64,000 nt of DNA from Lactobacillus sp. ESL0701 (GCF_029433445.1 NZ_JAQTIC010000008.1:1-64000), one strand, 5' to 3'; numbered from the stretch's first letter, positions 17,530-27,962 are shown. Notes: generated by a model from the letters alone, not told the origin. A program made the numbers and translations.

Positions 17530-20169
17530 TTAATTTTTAGCAATTATTTCAACAACAGTCTTAATCGCTTCATCAAGACCTTCTGGCTTCTTACCACCAG
17601 CTTGAGCCATATTTGGACGACCACCGCCGCCACCGCCAAAGATTGGCGCAGCCTGCTTGATTAAATCACCAGCCTTCAGACCCTTAGCCAAGGCTTTTTC
17701 ACCTAAGCTAATAATCATGTTGGCCTTGCCATCATTAGCTGCTGCTAAGACCAAAACGTCAGACTTGTTGCCGTTCTTCCATGTATCAGCAAGTTCACGC
17801 AAGTCGTTCATCCCGTTAACGTCAGTCTTCTTAGCAATAACAGTCAAATCACCAGCTTGTTCAACGGCGTTAAAGATTTCACCGGCCTTAGCTTGATTAA
17901 TCTTCAAGTTCAGATCTTCAACTTGCTTTTGGCTATCGTGCAGTTCTTTTTCAAGACTATCAACTTTATCAATAATATCTTCTGGCTTAGTTGACTTAAC
18001 TTCTGCTTGAATTTCATCAAGTAATTCTGACCGATCAGCAAGGTAAGCATAAGCCTTCTTAGACATAACAGCTTCAATTCTTCTAACGCCGGCACCGACA
18101 GCTGATTCAGAAGTAATCTTGAAAATTCCGATTTGGTTAGTGTTATCACAGTGGGTACCACCACAGAATTCACTAGAGAAGTCACCCATTTGCACAACGC
18201 GGACCTTGTCGCCGTATTTACCGTCAAATAAGGCTAAACCACCCATCTTCTTACCAGTTTCTTCATCAGTAACTGTTGTCTTAACGTCTAAGGCTTCCCA
18301 AATCTTTTGGTTAACCAATTCTTCAACTGACTTAAGTTCCTTATCAGTTAACGGTTCAATGGCTGTAAAGTCAAAACGCAAATAATCAGGTTCAACTAAA
18401 CTACCAGCTTGATGAGTATGGTCGCCCAAAATACTGCGCAATGCCGCATGAAGCAAGTGAGTTGCTGAGTGTGAGTGACGTAAGCCTTCACGACGGTCGC
18501 GGTCAATCTTCAAGACATATTCTTGACCCTTTACAAGTGGCAAGATTACTTGAACAAAGTGCATGTTTTGGTCATTCGGCGCATGTTGGACATCGGTTAC
18601 TTCGGCAACCAATTCGCCTTCTTGATCGTAAATTCTACCGTGATCGGCAACTTGACCACCACGTTCTGCGTAAAATGGTGTCTTATCAAAAATCAAAGTA
18701 GCAGTTTCGTTATCAGTTTGATCAACTAATTCGTCATTCACAATAATGTCGATTAATTTAGCGTGCTTTTCTTCATAAACACCGTATTCAAACTCAGACT
18801 TGTCCTTAATATTCATTAAAGTAACATCTTGAGCACCCATTGATTGCAAGTCGCCACGAGCATTGCGGGCCCGGTCTTTTTGAGCTTGCATTTCAGTGTC
18901 AAAGCCTTCTTTATCAACATTCAAGCCCGCATCTTGAGCAGATTCAAACGTTAATTCATAAGGGAAACCGTAAGTATCAAATAATTTGAAAGCATCCTTA
19001 CCAGAAATTGTCTTATCATCTGAATTTTTAGCCTTAGCAATTAAGTCATCAAGCAAGGTCAAGCCAGATTCAAGTGTTACTTGGAATCTTTCTTCTTCAT
19101 TCTTAATTACCTTAGCAATGAAGTCCTTTTGGTCAGTCACTTCTGGATAGTGGCTTTGCATGATTTCACCAACAACAGGCACTAACTTGTAAAGAAAAGC
19201 TCCCTTAATCCCCAAGCGTTGACCATTCAGGTCGGCACGCCGGATTAGGCGTCGTAAAACATAGCCGCGGCCGGTGTTTGATGGCAAAGCGCCATCAGCA
19301 ATGGCAAAACTAACCGTCCGAACGTGATCAGCAATAATCTTGAATGCTGGCGTATTTTCGTCATCAATCTCGTACTTCTTACCTGGTGTCATCGTTTCGG
19401 TTTCATGGATAATTGGCAAGAATAAGTCTGTTTCAAAGTTAGTTGGTGCATCCTGCAAGATTGACAGAACCCGTTCTAGTCCCATCCCCGTATCAATATT
19501 CTTATGCGGTTGGTCAACGTACTTACCATTAGCCAAGTGGTTATATTGTGAGAACACAATGTTCCAGATTTCAAGGTAACGTGCATTTTCACCACCCGGG
19601 AAGTTCTCGGGGTCATCTTCTGCGACATCATTATTCTCTTGACCACGGTCATAAAAGATTTCGGAGTCAGGACCACATGGACCTTCACCAATATCCCAGA
19701 AGTTTTCTTCTAACTTCACAATATGGTCTTTAGGCATACCAGTCTTTTCCCAAATTTCTTGAGCCTCAGTATCCTTTGGGTAAACCGTGCAGTACAATTT
19801 ATCCTTATCTAAGTCGAGCCATTCAGAACTAGTTAAAAATTCCCAAGCCCACGGAATTGCTTCCTTCTTAAAGTAATCCCCAACTGAGAAGTTACCCAGC
19901 ATTTCAAAGAAAGTCTGGTGACGAGCGGTTTTACCCACGTTTTCAATATCGTTAGTTCTAATTGACTTCTGTGAACTAGTGATCCGGTGGTTCTTGGGCA
20001 CAACTGAACCATCAAAGTACTTCTTCATTGTGGCAACTCCAGAGTTAATCCACAATAATGTTGGATCATCTTGCGGAATCAGTGATTGACTCTGCAAAAC
20101 CATGTGACCATGCTCTTTAAAGAAGTCTAAGAACATTTGTCTAAATTCAGAACTTGTTAGTTTCTTCAT
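17530..20169 (-). CDS. alaS: alanine--tRNA ligase
   Basis: 879 residues from ATG at 20169 with AAGGAGAAT upstream. Class II motif 1-3 region with GDYFKKEAI and GMGLERVLS; editing domain with HSATHLLHAALR and the CGGTHCDN zinc motif; C-terminal DHHA1-like domain GGGGGGRPNMAQAGG. It charges tRNA-Ala and clears Ser/Gly errors. Expression is controlled by a T-box leader directly upstream. Confidence 0.98.
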   Translation of the reverse strand: MKKLTSSEFRQMFLDFFKEHGHMVLQSQSLIPQDDPTLLWINSGVATMKKYFDGSVVPKNHRITSSQKSIRTNDIENVGKTARHQTFFEMLGNFSVGDYFKKEAIPWAWEFLTSSEWLDLDKDKLYCTVYPKDTEAQEIWEKTGMPKDHIVKLEENFWDIGEGPCGPDSEIFYDRGQENNDVAEDDPENFPGGENARYLEIWNIVFSQYNHLANGKYVDQPHKNIDTGMGLERVLSILQDAPTNFETDLFLPIIHETETMTPGKKYEIDDENTPAFKIIADHVRTVSFAIADGALPSNTGRGYVLRRLIRRADLNGQRLGIKGAFLYKLVPVVGEIMQSHYPEVTDQKDFIAKVIKNEEERFQVTLESGLTLLDDLIAKAKNSDDKTISGKDAFKLFDTYGFPYELTFESAQDAGLNVDKEGFDTEMQAQKDRARNARGDLQSMGAQDVTLMNIKDKSEFEYGVYEEKHAKLIDIIVNDELVDQTDNETATLIFDKTPFYAERGGQVADHGRIYDQEGELVAEVTDVQHAPNDQNMHFVQVILPLVKGQEYVLKIDRDRREGLRHSHSATHLLHAALRSILGDHTHQAGSLVEPDYLRFDFTAIEPLTDKELKSVEELVNQKIWEALDVKTTVTDEETGKKMGGLALFDGKYGDKVRVVQMGDFSSEFCGGTHCDNTNQIGIFKITSESAVGAGVRRIEAVMSKKAYAYLADRSELLDEIQAEVKSTKPEDIIDKVDSLEKELHDSQKQVEDLNLKINQAKAGEIFNAVEQAGDLTVIAKKTDVNGMNDLRELADTWKNGNKSDVLVLAAANDGKANMIISLGEKALAKGLKAGDLIKQAAPIFGGGGGGRPNMAQAGGKKPEGLDEAIKTVVEIIAKN

Positions 20170-20186
20170 TAATATTCTCCTTTTTA

Positions 20187-20380
20187 ATAAAATAAAAAAC
20201 ACTGTTAACAAATCTGAGGACGCTACTAAACGCGGTACCACCTCAATTGCAACAGTGTTTGTTACCTCTTAATTATTATTATTTAACGCTCAAGGAGCAT
20301 TTTTTAAGCAGTCATGAACCCTTCTCAGCACTCGGTTTTCTCTTTGAATGACTAACTTAAAAAACATATCTTCAGTTAAA
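20187..20380 (-). promoter_or_regulatory. T-box riboswitch upstream of alaS
   Basis: On the minus strand the conserved T-box GAGGTGGTACCGCG occupies 20231-20244. The terminator pairs ACACTGTT with AACAGTGT and a T run near 20187-20202; the antiterminator would use the T-box bulge. A compact stem I pairs AGTCAT with ATGACT, and the 3' side next to it reads GCT (20307-20309), an Ala codon and so a good specifier. Uncharged tRNA-Ala should switch on alaS. Confidence 0.92.
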
Positions 20381-20384
20381 AATA

Positions 20385-20412
20385 ATTGTACTACTTGAAC
20401 AATCTTTGTCAA
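20385..20412 (-). promoter_or_regulatory. alaS operon promoter
   Basis: TTGACA (plus 20407-20412), 16-nt spacer, TACAAT (plus 20385-20390) on the minus strand, just before the T-box leader. Confidence 0.75.
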
Positions 20413-20443
20413 TCTTTAATGCAACCAAAACTATTATCAACAA

Positions 20444-20908
20444 CTAATCTGAAATTATTTGACATCTCATCTTTTGCCATTTTTGTATTGTTCGCTCAAA
20501 TTTTTTTGCTTTTTTGGCACCTATACAATTCAACTTGACTGAAACAGAGTAGCCATTTTTTATACTTGCTATTATTGATGCATTTACACAATAATTACCA
20601 TCAACGCCCACAAATTCTAAGTTATAGGCATTCTTATCTTCCAAAAAAGTTTGCAAATTCTTATTTGTCAAGCAAGAGCTATGCCTCTTCTCAAAAATTA
20701 AAGATGAAACTACGTCTAAATTTTCGGCTAATTTTTTAACATGATAGCTACTTTCCCACAAAAAGCGATTAACAATATAAATTACATGATCAGCAGGATA
20801 TAGGGCAATTCTTTTATTAATTTCAGAAATCAATTTAGGATCAGCAAATTTCTTTTCTTTACCTATATAATCGGTTTGCATATCTATTACAATAAGATAA
20901 TTTTGCAT
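20444..20908 (-). CDS. cysteine hydrolase, isochorismatase-like family
   Basis: 154 residues. The catalytic triad of the family is visible: Asp9 in LIVIDMQTDYI, Lys in FEKRHSSC, and Cys in GVDGNYCVNAS near residue 108. Members hydrolyse small amides such as nicotinamide, or other N-carbamoyl compounds; the substrate here is not evident. The sequence is more AT-rich than the neighbouring alaS. It stands alone between the alaS leader and a small-RNA locus. Confidence 0.82.
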   Translation of the reverse strand: MQNYLIVIDMQTDYIGKEKKFADPKLISEINKRIALYPADHVIYIVNRFLWESSYHVKKLAENLDVVSSLIFEKRHSSCLTNKNLQTFLEDKNAYNLEFVGVDGNYCVNASIIASIKNGYSVSVKLNCIGAKKAKKFERTIQKWQKMRCQIISD

Positions 20909-21000
20909 TCTATTACCATAACTTAGTTATATAAATTCAAAATAATGATTCTACTTACTTTGTTCAATATAATCAATTTAATCCAGATTAAACTGATTAT

Positions 21001-21183
21001 AAGAAAAAAGGACCTCTGCAATTTTACAGAATCCCTTACCTTTCAAACAACAAGCAAAATTTCAAAAGCGATCACGGCTATCTTGTACAACACCAGCAAA
21101 TGGCGCTACCTTAACCATCTAGTATGGTCCTGCATTCAAAAGCAGTCACTATTCTCAAAACTTCCTGATTTTTGTTTGATTGC
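21001..21183 (-). ncRNA. structured small RNA, candidate 6S RNA
   Basis: The 366-nt gap 20909-21274 has no credible gene, but the minus strand carries a -10 TATAAT (plus 21188-21193) and, about 180 nt later, a G.U-rich hairpin followed by TTTTTT (plus 21002-21007 region). The transcript ends pair: TCAAACAA near its 5' end with TTGTTTGA near its 3' end (plus 21172-21179 and 21042-21049). Internal hairpins are CTGC/GCAG, ACCAT/ATGGT and CGCCA/TGGTG. Length and closed-rod form suit 6S RNA, but I could not search Rfam. Confidence 0.5.
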
Positions 21184-21274
21184 TTAAATTATAGCAAAAC
21201 ATCTTTAAGTGAAAAAGCCTTTTCACAAAGTTTGCAATAATTTTGGACAAAATATTTAGTTTTAAAAAATGAAA

Positions 21275-21865
21275 CTATATTTTATGTGGATCAATCATTT
21301 TTACAAAAGTAAACTTGTTAGCATCTATATCGTAAGTAAAATGCAATACGCAACAATTTGGTAAGTCTTTAATTTTAGTTAATTCTGTAAACGGCAGCCA
21401 CTTAGCCATGAACATTAAGATTGCTGCACCATGACTAACAACCAATACTTGTTGATTATCCGGCTGCGCCATAATTTTGCCGATTGTCTGATTCACCCGG
21501 TCCATAACCTGTTTGGTTGACTCGCCGCCATAAGGAACAAAGAAATCGGCTTCTGCCGGATCTGTAAAAGTAAACTTCGGTAATAAATACTCTGCTTGTG
21601 CTTCAAACAAGCCAAAATCCCATTCCTTTAATCCCTTTAATCTTTTATACGGCAATTTGGTTACTAGTTCCAAAGTGTCACTGGCGCGCTCTTGAGTGGA
21701 AGTATAGGCATGGTCAAAGCTTAATCCTTGTTTTTCAAAATACTCTCCCATTTTAATCGCGTCCTGAATACCAGACTTAGTTAATGGCGAATCGACTGCA
21801 CCCTGAACTAATTTTCGCTGATTAAAAATCGTTTCGCCATGCCGCATTAAATACAAATCTTTCAT
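21275..21865 (-). CDS. histidine phosphatase family protein (phosphoglycerate mutase-like)
   Basis: 196 residues. The RHG motif YLMRHGETIFNQR (catalytic His9), the second arginine in STQERASDT, and the late VVSHGAAILMF histidine define the branch. Likely a cytosolic phosphatase of small phosphorylated metabolites; true glycolytic mutases are longer. Ribosome site GGAAG before ATG. Confidence 0.88.
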   Translation of the reverse strand: MKDLYLMRHGETIFNQRKLVQGAVDSPLTKSGIQDAIKMGEYFEKQGLSFDHAYTSTQERASDTLELVTKLPYKRLKGLKEWDFGLFEAQAEYLLPKFTFTDPAEADFFVPYGGESTKQVMDRVNQTIGKIMAQPDNQQVLVVSHGAAILMFMAKWLPFTELTKIKDLPNCCVLHFTYDIDANKFTFVKMIDPHKI

Positions 21866-21922
21866 TTTAATTCTTCCTTATTAAAATCAATAGCTGTTTT
21901 AGTTATATATTTTAACAATCCC

Positions 21923-21957
21923 AAAATAGCCATACAAGACTTATCTTGCATGGCTAT
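21923..21957 (-). terminator. terminator after the luciferase-like oxidoreductase
   Basis: Near-perfect stem ATAGCCATACAAGA (21926-21939) / TCTTGCATGGCTAT (21944-21957) with TTTT on the minus strand. Confidence 0.8.
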
Positions 21958-21961
21958 CATT

Positions 21962-23026
21962 TTAATTAAATTTATAAACACCAGAGTTAAGCAAATCCTT
22001 AACCATTGGTACTACCTTTTGTCCATATAAATGTAAAATATTTTCCCGCATTGCGGCAGTCTGACCACCCGCACCATAGATGAAATCAAAACGCTTAACG
22101 CCAACTTGGGTCATTTCATCCGCAATCTTGTGGGCAACATGTTCCGGCGTGCCAATATAATAAGAACCATTTTTCACCTCATAATCAAAGTGCTCCTTGG
22201 TCATTGGCGGCCAGCCCCGATCCTTACCAATACGATCCATTGAACGACGCAGATATTTCCAGCCAATCTCGTATGCTTCTTCATCAGTTTCTGCAATTAC
22301 CCCATGTGAATGCATCCCCAGTGGGTATTGCGGATTGTGATATTGTTCAGCTGCCGCATTATATAGCTCAACATATGGGCGAAATCTTGCCGGATCACCA
22401 CCAATAATTGCCATAATAACTGGAAAACCATAACGGGCTGCACGAATAACAGAACTTGGCGTACCGCCAACACCGATATAGGTATCTAGCTTATGCCCGG
22501 TAATCTGCGGGTAAACTTCCACATTATCAAGATTTTGCGTGTATGCACTTTCCCAAGTTACTGGTTTGCCTTCGCGTAATTCATTGAACAGAGCAACTTT
22601 TTCTTCAAATAATTCGTTATAATCATTCAAATCATAGCCAAACAGCGGGAACGATTCCGTAAAAGAGCCACGACCAAGCATTATTTGTGCACGACCATTA
22701 GAAATATTATCCAAGGTTGCAAAGCGCTCATACACTCGTACCGGATCATCCGAACTTAAAACTGTTACTCCAGTACTCAACTTAATTCTCTTAGTGACAC
22801 TAGCAATCGCTGCCAGCATCACTTCCGGACTAGAAATCGCATATTCTGGTCGGTGATGCTCACCTAAAGCAATTACGTCAATGCCTAAGTCATCTGCTAG
22901 TTTAGCTTCTTTAATAATTTGCTTAAGAGCCTTGTCATAAGTCACCGGCTGATTAGTTGCTGGATCATCTGGCACATCGCCAAACGAATCCAAGCCAAAA
23001 ATTAATTCGTCATTTATTCGTACCAT
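21962..23026 (-). CDS. LLM class flavin-dependent oxidoreductase
   Basis: 354 residues with the luciferase-like TIM barrel: ELIFGLDSFGDVPDD at the start, IDVIALGEHHRPEYAISSPE, and ATLDNISNGRAQIMLGRGSF (FMN region). Closest in look to the lactobacilli YhbW-type proteins. Needs reduced flavin; the substrate is unknown. Transcribed alone with its own terminator. Confidence 0.88.
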   Translation of the reverse strand: MVRINDELIFGLDSFGDVPDDPATNQPVTYDKALKQIIKEAKLADDLGIDVIALGEHHRPEYAISSPEVMLAAIASVTKRIKLSTGVTVLSSDDPVRVYERFATLDNISNGRAQIMLGRGSFTESFPLFGYDLNDYNELFEEKVALFNELREGKPVTWESAYTQNLDNVEVYPQITGHKLDTYIGVGGTPSSVIRAARYGFPVIMAIIGGDPARFRPYVELYNAAAEQYHNPQYPLGMHSHGVIAETDEEAYEIGWKYLRRSMDRIGKDRGWPPMTKEHFDYEVKNGSYYIGTPEHVAHKIADEMTQVGVKRFDFIYGAGGQTAAMRENILHLYGQKVVPMVKDLLNSGVYKFN

Positions 23027-23200
23027 CTTCTACCTATTCTTTCCTTTTACTTACTTTTAGTAAGTATTGATATGATTTAAACAATACACGAATTTTTCTG
23101 GTCAAGCAAGAATTTGTACTTCTCACTAAAAAAGCATTGCTAGCAACTGCAGGCAATATATATTTCATTTTCATGATAAAAAATAATATTTTTTGGTAAC

Positions 23201-23226
23201 AAAAAAAGTCGCCTTTCAGCAACTTT
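23201..23226 (-). terminator. terminator after nadE
   Basis: Short stem with one G.U pair (GTCGC 23208-23212 / GCAAC 23219-23223 region) followed on the minus strand by seven T residues. Confidence 0.65.
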
Positions 23227-23229
23227 TAA

Positions 23230-24060
23230 TTACTTTTGATAAAAATCATCAAACACCGTTACAGGCAGATGACGCTTATGTTCACTCTTTAACCACAAAG
23301 TTTCAATCTGCTTGGCAGCAGCTTCTGAAACTTCACGACCTTCTAAGTAATCATCAACTTCATCATAAGTGACACCAAGTGCCTTTTCATCAGGCAAGGA
23401 TGGTCGGTCTTCTTCCAAGTCAGCAGTTGGTGTTTTTAGATAAAGATGTTCTGGACAGCCAAGTTCTTTAAGCATTTGCTTACCTTGGCGCTTATCTAAC
23501 CGGAACAACGGCGTCACATCAGCCGCACCATCACCATACTTGGTATAAAAGCCGCTAAAGTTTTCGGCAGCGTGATCGGTACCGACTACTGCACCATTGT
23601 GAGCACCAGCAATCGCGTATTGAACAATCATTCTCTGACGCGCCTTAATATTGCCTTTGTTAAAGTCAGTAATTGTTTGCCCAGCTGCTTCTAAACTAGC
23701 AACCGTTGCATCAACTCCCGGCTTAATATTAACAATTAAGTCTTGATCGGGTTGTTGAAAAGCTACGGCATCAGCTGCATCTTGGGCATCCTTTTGCACG
23801 CCATAAGGCAATCGTACTGCAATAAATTGGTAAGAATTATCACCGGTTTCACCGCGCAATTCACTAATTGCCATCTGCGTTAATTTTCCCGTCAGAGTGG
23901 AGTCTTGCCCACCAGAAATACCTAACACATAGGATTTCAAAAAGGGATTAGCCTGCAAATAATCTTTTAGAAAGTCAACCGACCATCTAATTTCTTTTTT
24001 GGGATCAATCTCCGGCAACACATGCTCATAAGCAATTATTTCTTTTTGCAGTGGTCTCAT
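23230..24060 (-). CDS. nadE: ammonia-dependent NAD(+) synthetase
   Basis: 276 residues. PP-loop [12 protein letters not shown] near 47-58 binds [15 protein letters not shown] and [19 protein letters not shown] are family motifs. No glutaminase domain, so ammonia is the nitrogen donor. It amidates nicotinic-acid adenine dinucleotide to NAD. Its ATG overlaps the pncB stop by 4 nt; together they form a nicotinate salvage operon. Confidence 0.96.
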   Translation of the reverse strand: MRPLQKEIIAYEHVLPEIDPKKEIRWSVDFLKDYLQANPFLKSYVLGISGGQDSTLTGKLTQMAISELRGETGDNSYQFIAVRLPYGVQKDAQDAADAVAFQQPDQDLIVNIKPGVDATVASLEAAGQTITDFNKGNIKARQRMIVQYAIAGAHNGAVVGTDHAAENFSGFYTKYGDGAADVTPLFRLDKRQGKQMLKELGCPEHLYLKTPTADLEEDRPSLPDEKALGVTYDEVDDYLEGREVSEAAAKQIETLWLKSEHKRHLPVTVFDDFYQK

Positions 24061-25535
24061 TTAGCTGCATTCCTTTCGGTAATTTTTTGACGGATATCTT
24101 TAATCAAATTCATCTTGCTGTCATACAAGTCTTGAGACAAGTCAACGGGATATTCCTGTGGATTAAGCATCCGCTTGTATTCATCCCACAAGCCATCAAT
24201 ATTTTGGGCACAGAATTTTTTAATATCAATTAATTTAGGCTGGTCATAAACAAGCCTACCATCCTTAAAGATTTCCTGCAATAATGGTTCAGCAGTGTAA
24301 TCAGTCACAACCTTATTGATATAAGTGTACTGTGGGTGGAACATGTACAAGGAATCAAACTTACGCGGATCGACACCGCTGCGAGCAATCCAGTCACCCG
24401 CATTCTTCTTTTTTTGATTAGCTGAAATCCGCCAAACTTGCTTTTTGCCCGGATTAGAAACTTTAATCGCGTTTGAAGAAATCTTGAGCGTGTCGTGCAT
24501 TTGACCGTGTTCATCTGCCATTGATACTAACTTATAGACCGCGCCAAGAGCAGGTTGGTCAAAAGCCGTGATGTACTTAGTGCCTATGCCCCAAACATCA
24601 ATTTTAGCACCTTGCATCTTGAGGCTGGTGATAGTTGTTTCATCAAGGTCATTAGAAGCATAAATCTTAGCATTCGGATAACCAGCATCATCCAGTTCCT
24701 TACGCACTTGCTTAGAAATATAAGCCATATCGCCAGAATCAATCCGCACACCCTGGAAGTTAATCTTGTCGCCCATTTCATTGGCAACACGAATCGCATT
24801 CGGAACCCCACTGCGCACCGTATCATAGGTATCAACTAAGAAGACACAGTCTTTATGCGTTTCGGCATAAGCCTTGAAGCCTTCATACTCACTGCCAAAA
24901 GCTTCAACTAATGAATGGGCATGGGTACCAGAAACAGGAATACCGAATAACTTACCAGCACGAACATTACTGGTGGAGTCAAAACCGCCAATATAAGCAG
25001 CACGCGTGCCCCAAACAGCCGCATCAGCTTCTTGCGCACGCCGACTGCCAAATTCCATCACACCGTCACCCTGAACCGCTAACTTAACTCGAGCAGCCTT
25101 AGTTGCCAGCAGCGTTTGAAAGTTAATAATATTTAAAATCGCAGTTTCAACCAATTGACATTGCGCTAGCGGACCTTCAACCTGCACTAGCGGCTCATTA
25201 GCAAAAACAATCTCGCCTTCACGCATTGAGCGTACACTCAATTTAAATTCAAAGTGACGCAAATAATCAATAAAATCGTCATCATAGCCGACTTCTTCTT
25301 TTAAGTATTGCAGATCGCTTTCCTTAAATTTTAAATTTTTCAAGTACATGATAATGTGCTCTAGCCCAGCAAAGACTGAGTAGCCGTTACCAAATGGTTC
25401 TCTGCGATAAAAAGCTTCAAAAACAGCATTACGGTCAGCAATGCCCTTCTTGAAGTAGGTATACATCATATTCAATTCATACAAGTCTGTATGCAAAACC
25501 AAAGAATCGTCTTGATCTAATTCTTGATAAAACAT
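24057..25535 (-). CDS. pncB: nicotinate phosphoribosyltransferase
   Basis: 492 residues, long-form Gram-positive type. N-terminal [18 protein letters not shown], central [20 protein letters not shown], and [15 protein letters not shown] with the phosphoribosyl-binding residues. It makes nicotinate mononucleotide from nicotinate, PRPP and ATP, the first step of salvage. Coupled to nadE. Confidence 0.96.
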   Translation of the reverse strand: MFYQELDQDDSLVLHTDLYELNMMYTYFKKGIADRNAVFEAFYRREPFGNGYSVFAGLEHIIMYLKNLKFKESDLQYLKEEVGYDDDFIDYLRHFEFKLSVRSMREGEIVFANEPLVQVEGPLAQCQLVETAILNIINFQTLLATKAARVKLAVQGDGVMEFGSRRAQEADAAVWGTRAAYIGGFDSTSNVRAGKLFGIPVSGTHAHSLVEAFGSEYEGFKAYAETHKDCVFLVDTYDTVRSGVPNAIRVANEMGDKINFQGVRIDSGDMAYISKQVRKELDDAGYPNAKIYASNDLDETTITSLKMQGAKIDVWGIGTKYITAFDQPALGAVYKLVSMADEHGQMHDTLKISSNAIKVSNPGKKQVWRISANQKKKNAGDWIARSGVDPRKFDSLYMFHPQYTYINKVVTDYTAEPLLQEIFKDGRLVYDQPKLIDIKKFCAQNIDGLWDEYKRMLNPQEYPVDLSQDLYDSKMNLIKDIRQKITERNAAK

Positions 25536-25612
25536 TTTATCCTCTTAATATCTTTTTCACTAATATTTTTGTTCTTAATTATAGACATTTGTATGATTAT
25601 AAGCAACAGTTT

Positions 25613-26710
25613 TTAGCGCTTAATTATTGCTTGATATTCTTGAATAATAGTTTCTAATTGGTTTGCAACAGAAAAATGTTCGGTAATATAAGTTTTTTCG
25701 CGGACTGCCATTTCTTCTAATTCGTTTTTTGGTGTAGCAACTGCCTTACGCAACGCATTCGTAATTGAAGTAACATCTCCGACCTTAGCCACAAAGCCGC
25801 TATCTTGATCTGGGATCATCATTTTAATATCGCCAACATCTGTAGACAAAAGCGGCACTAGGTTATCACAGGCCTCAAGCAGAACCAACGGAAAACTTTC
25901 CGAATACGAAGTCAAAACCGCCAAATCCATACGTCGATATAAATTCTGCAGCTGCTTTTGCGTCATGAAGCCCTGAAAGGTCACCTGCGGTCCCAAATCC
26001 AGCTTTTGCACCAAATCTTTGAGTGCCGCCATTTGCGAACCATCCCCAGCAATATACAGGTGAACATTGGCATTATCCAGATTCTTTAAAGCGTGCAATA
26101 GCAGAGCTTGCCCCTTAACTTTTTCCACACGGGCAACATTAATAAGATTAAAAGTTGGCTCGGGGTATTTTGCCGGGATTTGACTATTTTGATGAAAGAA
26201 AATGCCATTATAGATAACATGTACCTTATTTTGATCGACATGTGCCTTCTGGATAAGCAAATTAGCGAAATTCTTCGTCACGGCAAAAACGCAGTCGCTT
26301 TTTCTAAGGGCATGAAGATTAGCAGCAGTGAAAATCTTCCCTAAGATGCCACGATCTGCAAAGTCAAGATAAGGATCAGAATGAACCGTCACGCACCAAT
26401 TAGCACTAAGCTTATACCGAATTAAGGACACAAATAAGTTGGCTCGAGCACCATGAGTATGGACAATATCGTAATTGCCATTATTAATAAAAGCCGCTAA
26501 TTTGCCTAAACTAGCTAAATTATAACGACTATTAATTCCCAGTACTGCTACTCGCAAATGTGCTTCGCGCGCAGCTTTGGCAACTGGACCTTCAGCAAGA
26601 CAAAGCAAAGAAAAATCTTCGCCCTCTTTCTTGGCTTCCTTTAGTAAGTTAACAATATGTGTCAGTCCTCCGCCGGCTTCTAAACCAGCATTGACATGCA
26701 AAACTTTCAT
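25613..26710 (-). CDS. glycosyltransferase family 4 protein
   Basis: 365 residues, GT-B fold. N-terminal glycine loop EAGGGLTHIVNLL near 12-24, and the C-terminal GT4 EX7E motif in SYSESFPLVLLEACDN. It transfers a sugar from a nucleotide donor; donor and acceptor cannot be read. It sits directly downstream of tagA on the same strand (6-nt gap), so a role in teichoic-acid or wall-polysaccharide synthesis is inferred. Confidence 0.88.
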   Translation of the reverse strand: MKVLHVNAGLEAGGGLTHIVNLLKEAKKEGEDFSLLCLAEGPVAKAAREAHLRVAVLGINSRYNLASLGKLAAFINNGNYDIVHTHGARANLFVSLIRYKLSANWCVTVHSDPYLDFADRGILGKIFTAANLHALRKSDCVFAVTKNFANLLIQKAHVDQNKVHVIYNGIFFHQNSQIPAKYPEPTFNLINVARVEKVKGQALLLHALKNLDNANVHLYIAGDGSQMAALKDLVQKLDLGPQVTFQGFMTQKQLQNLYRRMDLAVLTSYSESFPLVLLEACDNLVPLLSTDVGDIKMMIPDQDSGFVAKVGDVTSITNALRKAVATPKNELEEMAVREKTYITEHFSVANQLETIIQEYQAIIKR

Positions 26711-26716
26711 GTTACT

Positions 26717-27442
26717 TTATTTCCTTTTTTCTTCGTGAACTTGGTGGACAAATTTGGGCAAAACCAGCATTCGTTTAAAGCGAGTCGGGTTTTTGACTAA
26801 ACGATAAAACCATTCAAGATGTACTTGCTGCCAAAATTGCGGTGCCCGCTTAACAGCGCCTGAAAAGACATCAAAACTGCCGCCAACGCCCATCATCAAA
26901 GCCGGAAGCAAATTTTTTCTTAATATTGCCAATAATTGCTCCTGACGCGGCGACCCTAAAGCAGCAAATACTAAGTCAGGCTCCGTGCGTTCAATTTGGT
27001 AAGCCATCACTTCCAAATCCTCACTAAAATAGCCATCTTCGGCACCAACTAACTGAATCCCGGAATAATCACGGGCGATTTTTTCTTGGACAGCATGAAT
27101 GACGTGGGGTTTAGCGCCAATTAGGTAAACGCGCAAATTGCGCTCATTAGCCAATTTCATCAGCCATATGAATAAATCATAGCCTGTTACCCGTTCCTTG
27201 AGCGGTGTATGTAACATCTTAGCTGCCTTAACAATCCCAATCCCATCAGGAGTAATGTAATCAGCATCAAAATTCAAAATTTTCATAAATTCAGGATTTT
27301 CGTTCGCTGCCATCACAATTTCGGGATTAGCAGTAACAACAAACGTTGATTGGTGGGCATTAATCCGACCAACAAATTCATTTTTAAATTGGGTAAAACT
27401 TTTATTATCAAAGTCGACCCCTAAAACGTTTACTTTACTCAA
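26717..27442 (-). CDS. tagA: WecG/TagA/CpsF family glycosyltransferase
   Basis: 241 residues, GT26. FVVTANPEIVMAANENPEF near the N-terminus, ITPDGIGIVKAAK, and the GSPRQEQ motif are typical. TagA adds N-acetylmannosamine to GlcNAc-PP-undecaprenol, the committed step of wall teichoic acid. The nearby divergent tagD supports that pathway. Confidence 0.92.
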   Translation of the reverse strand: MSKVNVLGVDFDNKSFTQFKNEFVGRINAHQSTFVVTANPEIVMAANENPEFMKILNFDADYITPDGIGIVKAAKMLHTPLKERVTGYDLFIWLMKLANERNLRVYLIGAKPHVIHAVQEKIARDYSGIQLVGAEDGYFSEDLEVMAYQIERTEPDLVFAALGSPRQEQLLAILRKNLLPALMMGVGGSFDVFSGAVKRAPQFWQQVHLEWFYRLVKNPTRFKRMLVLPKFVHQVHEEKRK

Positions 27443-27570
27443 TTGTCAGCCTCCTAGAGCATTTTCTAATCCTATTTTAGCAAACAATTAGACCTTGCGG
27501 GATAAGTTTTAACTTTTATACTATAATATTGTTACAATTAGGGTAGCTGGATAATAGGAGCACTGACAAA

Positions 27571-27957
27571 ATGAAAAAAATTATAACTTACGGCACATTC
27601 GATCTATTGCATTACGGCCATATTCGGCTGCTCAAACGGGCAAAAGAAATGGGCGACTACTTAATAGTTGGTCTTTCAACCGATGAATTTAACCAGCTGC
27701 AAAAGCACAAGGAATCTTACAACAATTATGCCGAGCGCAAATATATTTTGGAAGCAATCCGTTATGTGGACGAGGTCATCCCTGAAGACGGTTGGGAGCA
27801 AAAAGTCAGTGACATTCAAAAATATGACATTGATACCTTTGTCATGGGCAGCGACTGGCAAGGCAAATTCGATTTTCTAAAACCATATTGCCAAGTGGTT
27901 TACTTACCACGGACTCCTGGGATTTCAACCAGCAAAATTAAGGCGGATCTAAAATAA
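27571..27957 (+). CDS. tagD: glycerol-3-phosphate cytidylyltransferase
   Basis: 128 residues. Nucleotidyltransferase motifs GTFDLLHYGHIRLLKRA (HxGH) and RTPGISTSKIK (RTxGIST) are both intact. It makes CDP-glycerol for wall teichoic acid. Divergent from tagA-GT4 with about 130 nt between; a -10 TATAAT-like box precedes it near 27520-27530. Confidence 0.96.
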   Translation: MKKIITYGTFDLLHYGHIRLLKRAKEMGDYLIVGLSTDEFNQLQKHKESYNNYAERKYILEAIRYVDEVIPEDGWEQKVSDIQKYDIDTFVMGSDWQGKFDFLKPYCQVVYLPRTPGISTSKIKADLK

Positions 27958-27962
27958 CCAAC

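Noticed and set aside
14076-20169. Many antisense frames over mutS2 and alaS
   Set aside because: Shadows of long genes; none has a ribosome site or recognisable domain.
20945-21187. 80-codon plus-strand frame in the alaS/phosphatase gap
   Set aside because: No ribosome site, odd composition, and it lies over the structured RNA on the other strand.
23034-23222. 62-codon minus-strand frame between the LLM oxidoreductase and nadE
   Set aside because: No convincing ribosome site or family, overlaps the nadE terminator; treated as intergenic.
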